From Arthrobacter agilis (GTDB taxonomy: Bacteria > Actinomycetota > Actinomycetes > Actinomycetales > Micrococcaceae), in assembly GCF_006494655.1 (NCBI RefSeq), contig NZ_VHIM01000002.1:124001-188000 (forward strand): a DNA stretch of 64,000 bases. The letters run 5' to 3'. The translations under genes were made by a program, and so were the position numbers. Position 1 is the first letter of the stretch, and each line of letters starts with the position of its first letter. Below are positions 61,250 to 64,000 of this stretch, piece after piece. The notes beneath the pieces were generated by a model. That model was not told the origin of the DNA. It saw only the letters and a list, made by a program, of their open reading frames with translations, and did not search any database.

Positions 61250-62233
61250 TCAGCCGCCCACGAGCCCACGGATGAACCGCAGGTGCTCGACGTCCTGGAA
61301 GGCGCCGCCCTGTTCGTGGCCGTTGTAGGGGTACACCTTCATGCTGGCTGGCCCGGCGTAATGATTGTGGGCGGCGAACACGCACGACGGCGGGCACACG
61401 TCGTCGAGCAGACCGACGGAGAACATGGCCGGCATCGTGCTGCGGGCTGCGAAGTTGACGCCGTCGAAGTAGCTGAGTGTCCGGAAGACCGCGTCGACGT
61501 CGTTCCGCCTGGTCCGGAGGTAGCTCACGAGCTCCGAATAGGGAGCCGTGTCCACGATCTCGGTGGCATGCCGCATGTGCGCGAGGAAGGGGACGTCGAC
61601 GATCGCGCCGATCGGCGGCGTGTCGTTCACCCGCTGGACCAGGGCGGCCACCGCGAGGGTGATGCCGCCGCCCTGGCTGCCCCCCGAGATGATGGTCCGG
61701 GAGGCATCCACCGCGGGGTGGGCCTGGGCAGCTTCGACGGCATGGACCGCATCCACGAACAGCCGCCGGTAGTAGTAGGTGTCCGGCGTGCCGATCCCGA
61801 GGGTCATGAAGCCGCCGTGATGCGGGCCGGTCAGGGCGCCGTCCGCCGTGTCACCCGTCCGGTGTCCGCTTCCCTGGCCCCGGAGGTCCATGACGAAGTG
61901 GGCGTAGCCCGCACTGGGCAGTCCCGTCCACTCGCCGGGCAGTCCGCGGCCGCCCCCGTAGCCGATGTAGGTGACAACGGTCGGCAGAGGGCCATCGACG
62001 TGCCGCGGCCGGAGCAGCCAGGCCTTGACGGGTTGCCCGTCGAAGCCTGCGAAGGTCACATCCTCGGTGACGAGCTGCGAGTAGCCGGCGTCGATCTCCT
62101 CGAACACGGGAGCGAGCGCGTGGGCGCGCTGCTCGGCGAGCGTGCGGTCCCAGAAGGCGTCGTAGTCCGCAGGCTCGTCGCGTTCCGGCCGATAGCCCTG
62201 CAGTTTCGGAAGAGGAAGGTCGAAGTGAGGCAT
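61250..62233 (-). CDS. Acetylxylan esterase / cephalosporin-C deacetylase family (CE7)
   Basis: A 327-aa intracellular alpha/beta-hydrolase that removes acetyl groups from oligosaccharides. CE7 marks are the oxyanion and RGQ motif FVMDLRGQGSG, nucleophile Ser in IISGGSQGGGITLA, and the catalytic His in PYNGHEQGG; DDVCPPS holds the Asp. ATG 62233 gives good spacing to AAGG; ATG 62242 overlaps it. It is divergent from the ABC transporter and probably deacetylates imported pectin or xylan fragments. Confidence 0.9.
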   Translation of the reverse strand: MPHFDLPLPKLQGYRPERDEPADYDAFWDRTLAEQRAHALAPVFEEIDAGYSQLVTEDVTFAGFDGQPVKAWLLRPRHVDGPLPTVVTYIGYGGGRGLPGEWTGLPSAGYAHFVMDLRGQGSGHRTGDTADGALTGPHHGGFMTLGIGTPDTYYYRRLFVDAVHAVEAAQAHPAVDASRTIISGGSQGGGITLAVAALVQRVNDTPPIGAIVDVPFLAHMRHATEIVDTAPYSELVSYLRTRRNDVDAVFRTLSYFDGVNFAARSTMPAMFSVGLLDDVCPPSCVFAAHNHYAGPASMKVYPYNGHEQGGAFQDVEHLRFIRGLVGG

Positions 62234-62301
62234 GGGATGCATCCTTTCATGCTGATCATGCGCGAAGATAGGTGGCGGCTGCGCAGGATCCGGGCGTGCT
62301 G

Positions 62302-62330
62302 TTGACCATTGATACGATTCAACTTACTCT
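62302..62330 (+). promoter_or_regulatory. Promoter of the sugar ABC transporter operon
   Basis: TTGACC (62302-62307), 17 bases, TACTCT (62325-62330). The operator begins at the next base. Confidence 0.7.
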
Positions 62331-62350
62331 GTGGGATAACGCTTTCCCAC
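62331..62350 (+). promoter_or_regulatory. LacI-type operator of the sugar ABC transporter operon
   Basis: GTGGGATAACGCTTTCCCAC is a 20-base dyad with 8 of 10 pairs matched around CG. Its core resembles the sites at 43510, 47067 and 57952. It covers the expected transcription start and lies between the CE7 esterase and the transporter, so it may control both. Confidence 0.72.
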
Positions 62351-62396
62351 GGGCGTTCCACGATGGCTGACAATGAAGTTTCCCAGGAGGACAAAG

Positions 62397-63689
62397 ATGT
62401 TCCGCACACTCTCACGGCGCACCCTGACGGGGGTCGCGGCCCTGGCCGCCACCGGATTGGTCCTGACCGGTTGCGGTGGCGGCGGGAATGAGCCGGCCGC
62501 CCTCGACACCGAAGAGCAGATCACCCTCAACTACACGTTCTGGGGCAACGACGATCGTGCATCCCGCTATGACGAGGCGATCGCCGCGTTCGAGGAGCAG
62601 TACCCCAACATCACGATCAACGACACCTTCACCGACTACCCCTCCTACTGGGAGAAGCGGCAGACCGAGGCTGCAGGCGGGGGACTGCCGGATGTCATGC
62701 AGTTCGACTACACCTACCTCCGCCAGTACGGGGACAACGGACTGCTCCTGAACCTCGAGGACTACTTCGGCGGCGCCATCACCACGGAGGCGATCGACGA
62801 GAACCTCCTGGCCACCGGCAAGCTGGAGGACGGCACCTTCGCCATTCCCACCGGCTACAGCGCCTGGTCGGTGTTCCAGAACCCGGGTCTGCTCGCGGAG
62901 GTCGGAGTGGAACCCTACGAGGGTGGCACGAGCTGGGAGGACTACAACTCCTACATGGCCTCCGTCACGGAGGCCGGCGACGGCACGGTCTACGGCGGCT
63001 CGGACACCACCCAGCGGATCCAGGATCTCGAGCTGAAGCTGCGCCAGGAGGGCCGCGAGCTCTTCACGGACGAGGGCGAGCTCAACTTCACGCAGGAAGA
63101 ACTGGCGGAGCACTGGAAGTCCGGCCAGGAGAACCGCGAGGACGTGACCGTACCCCAGAGCAAGCTCGAGGAGATCAACCCGGTATCCGGCTTCGGCGGA
63201 AACCTGACCACCAGCGAGATGAGCTGGAGCAACTTCCTCGGCGGGTACCTCGGTGATTCGGGTGCCGAGGAGCTGACCATCGTCGCTCCTCCGACCAGCA
63301 ACCCGGACGAGAAGGATCTGTACCGCAAGGTCGGCCTCATGCAGGCCGCGTCGGCGTCCACGGAGCACCCGGAAGCCGCTGCGACCTTCATCGACTTCCT
63401 CATCAACAGCCCGGAGGTCGGCGAGATCTTCGGCGCCACGCTCGGCATCCCCGCCTCCGAGACACAGCTCGAGGGCGCGAATCTCGAAGGACCCGACAAG
63501 GCCGTCAAGGACTACCTCGACTCCATCGAGGATCGTATCGGTGAATCCCCGGCAGCACCGGTGAACGGCTTCGGGGCCATCGAGCAGACCTTCTGGGACC
63601 TGGGCAAGTCGATCGGCCTGGGCGCCGTCACGCCGGAGGACGCCGCCAAGCAGTTCTTCGACGAAGCAGCCGTCACGCTCGGAAACTAG
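62397..63689 (+). CDS. Sugar ABC transporter substrate-binding lipoprotein
   Basis: A 430-aa lipoprotein of the family 1 (MalE-like) solute-binding proteins. CAGGAGG lies 6 bases before ATG 62397; an ATG at 62373 is unsupported. The lipobox LVLTGC places the lipid on Cys26. The mature part has YTFWGNDDRASRYDEAIAAF and GGLPDVMQFDYTYLRQYGDN. Context (PL11 lyase, CE7 esterase, shared operator type) suggests rhamnogalacturonan or other pectin oligosaccharides as cargo. Confidence 0.92.
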   Translation: MFRTLSRRTLTGVAALAATGLVLTGCGGGGNEPAALDTEEQITLNYTFWGNDDRASRYDEAIAAFEEQYPNITINDTFTDYPSYWEKRQTEAAGGGLPDVMQFDYTYLRQYGDNGLLLNLEDYFGGAITTEAIDENLLATGKLEDGTFAIPTGYSAWSVFQNPGLLAEVGVEPYEGGTSWEDYNSYMASVTEAGDGTVYGGSDTTQRIQDLELKLRQEGRELFTDEGELNFTQEELAEHWKSGQENREDVTVPQSKLEEINPVSGFGGNLTTSEMSWSNFLGGYLGDSGAEELTIVAPPTSNPDEKDLYRKVGLMQAASASTEHPEAAATFIDFLINSPEVGEIFGATLGIPASETQLEGANLEGPDKAVKDYLDSIEDRIGESPAAPVNGFGAIEQTFWDLGKSIGLGAVTPEDAAKQFFDEAAVTLGN

Positions 63690-63709
63690 CAGTTCAAGGG
63701 AGTCAGCCC

Positions 63710-64000
63710 GTGACCACGGATTCGGCGCACGCGCCAACAACACATCGCACCGCCGCTTCCGGTACCCGTCCGGCGGACCTCCGCCGGACGGGCACGCCCC
63801 GGCGGCGCCGTCCGCGCCGGGACTCGGTCGCGGGCTACGTCTTCCTCTCGCCCTGGCTGCTCGGCTTCGTCGGGCTCACCCTCGGTCCCATGCTGGCCTC
63901 CCTGTATCTGGCCTTCACGGACTACAACCTCTTCACCGCCCCGGAGTGGACGGGCCTGGACAACCTCACCCGGATGGCCAATGACGACCGCTTCTGGGGC
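63710..64000 (+). CDS. Sugar ABC transporter permease, MalF type, 5' part
   Basis: GTG 63710 follows AAGGGAG, 20 bases after the binding-protein stop. The 97 codons visible encode an Arg/Thr-rich cytoplasmic N-terminus, then VAGYVFLSPWLLGFVGLTLG and PMLASLYLAFTDYNLF, the classic first membrane segment of MalF-type permeases. The rest, and presumably the MalG-type partner, lies beyond the window. Confidence 0.9.
   Translation, partial: MTTDSAHAPTTHRTAASGTRPADLRRTGTPRRRRPRRDSVAGYVFLSPWLLGFVGLTLGPMLASLYLAFTDYNLFTAPEWTGLDNLTRMANDDRFWG

Overview
This is a 64 kb stretch of chromosome from a high-GC Gram-positive bacterium. The best match is an Arthrobacter-like member of the Micrococcaceae, judged from the strong G/C bias at codon third positions, the order rpsI-glmM ... 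coaA-glmS-acpS-nnrDE ... alr-tsaE-tsaB-rimI-tsaD, frequent GTG starts and many TANNNT -10 boxes. It is packed with genes: no gap without a gene exceeds 300 bases. I saw no rRNA, tRNA, CRISPR array, insertion sequence, phage gene or replication origin.

Layout. 1-1534: end of rpsI and glmM. 1565-12961: an assimilatory nitrate/nitrite island (sirohydrochlorin chelatase, nirD, nirB, uroporphyrinogen-III methyltransferase, a HemD/winged-helix fusion, a NasB-like flavoprotein, nitrate reductase and a NarK transporter). It carries both the enzymes and the siroheme branch they need. 13119-19017: a VanY-type lipoprotein, then coaA, glmS, acpS and nnrDE. 19161-26886: treX-treY-treZ for making trehalose from glycogen, followed by a diguanylate cyclase. 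26937-34031: an aldo/keto reductase, a GNAT protein, an HpcH/HpaI aldolase, a divergent GH4 glycosidase/PfkB kinase pair, a MetE-like methyltransferase behind a SAM (S-box) riboswitch, and a zinc-ribbon/GIY-YIG protein. 34189-38123: alr and the tRNA t6A genes with rimI.

38257-49252 is accessory: an acetyltransferase, an SRPBCC protein, two sugar-oxidation modules (Gfo/Idh + DUF993 + TIM-barrel isomerase on the minus strand; LacI regulator, Gfo/Idh + DUF6807 on the plus strand), a tandem pair of small paralogues of unknown function and a GAF-ANTAR regulator. 49334-51992: two VOC proteins, a WYL regulator, a TfoX-N protein and a small membrane protein. 52099-57837: PTS enzyme I and a mannitol operon (TetR regulator, mtlA, mtlD). 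57980-64000: a pectin (rhamnogalacturonan) locus with a secreted PL11 lyase, a CE7 acetyl esterase and a sugar ABC transporter cut by the window edge, plus a BLUF photoreceptor.

Three themes tie the window together. First, four LacI-type operators of the form GGnnAnCGnTTnCC (43510, 47067, 57952 and within 62331-62350) sit on the promoters of both Gfo/Idh operons, the PL11 lyase and the ABC transporter, suggesting shared or related sugar control. Second, about thirteen genes have a -10 box only 6-8 bases before the start codon and no ribosome binding site, so they are probably leaderless. Third, an otherwise familiar cell-wall/housekeeping gene order is split by the nitrate island and by the trehalose/accessory island.
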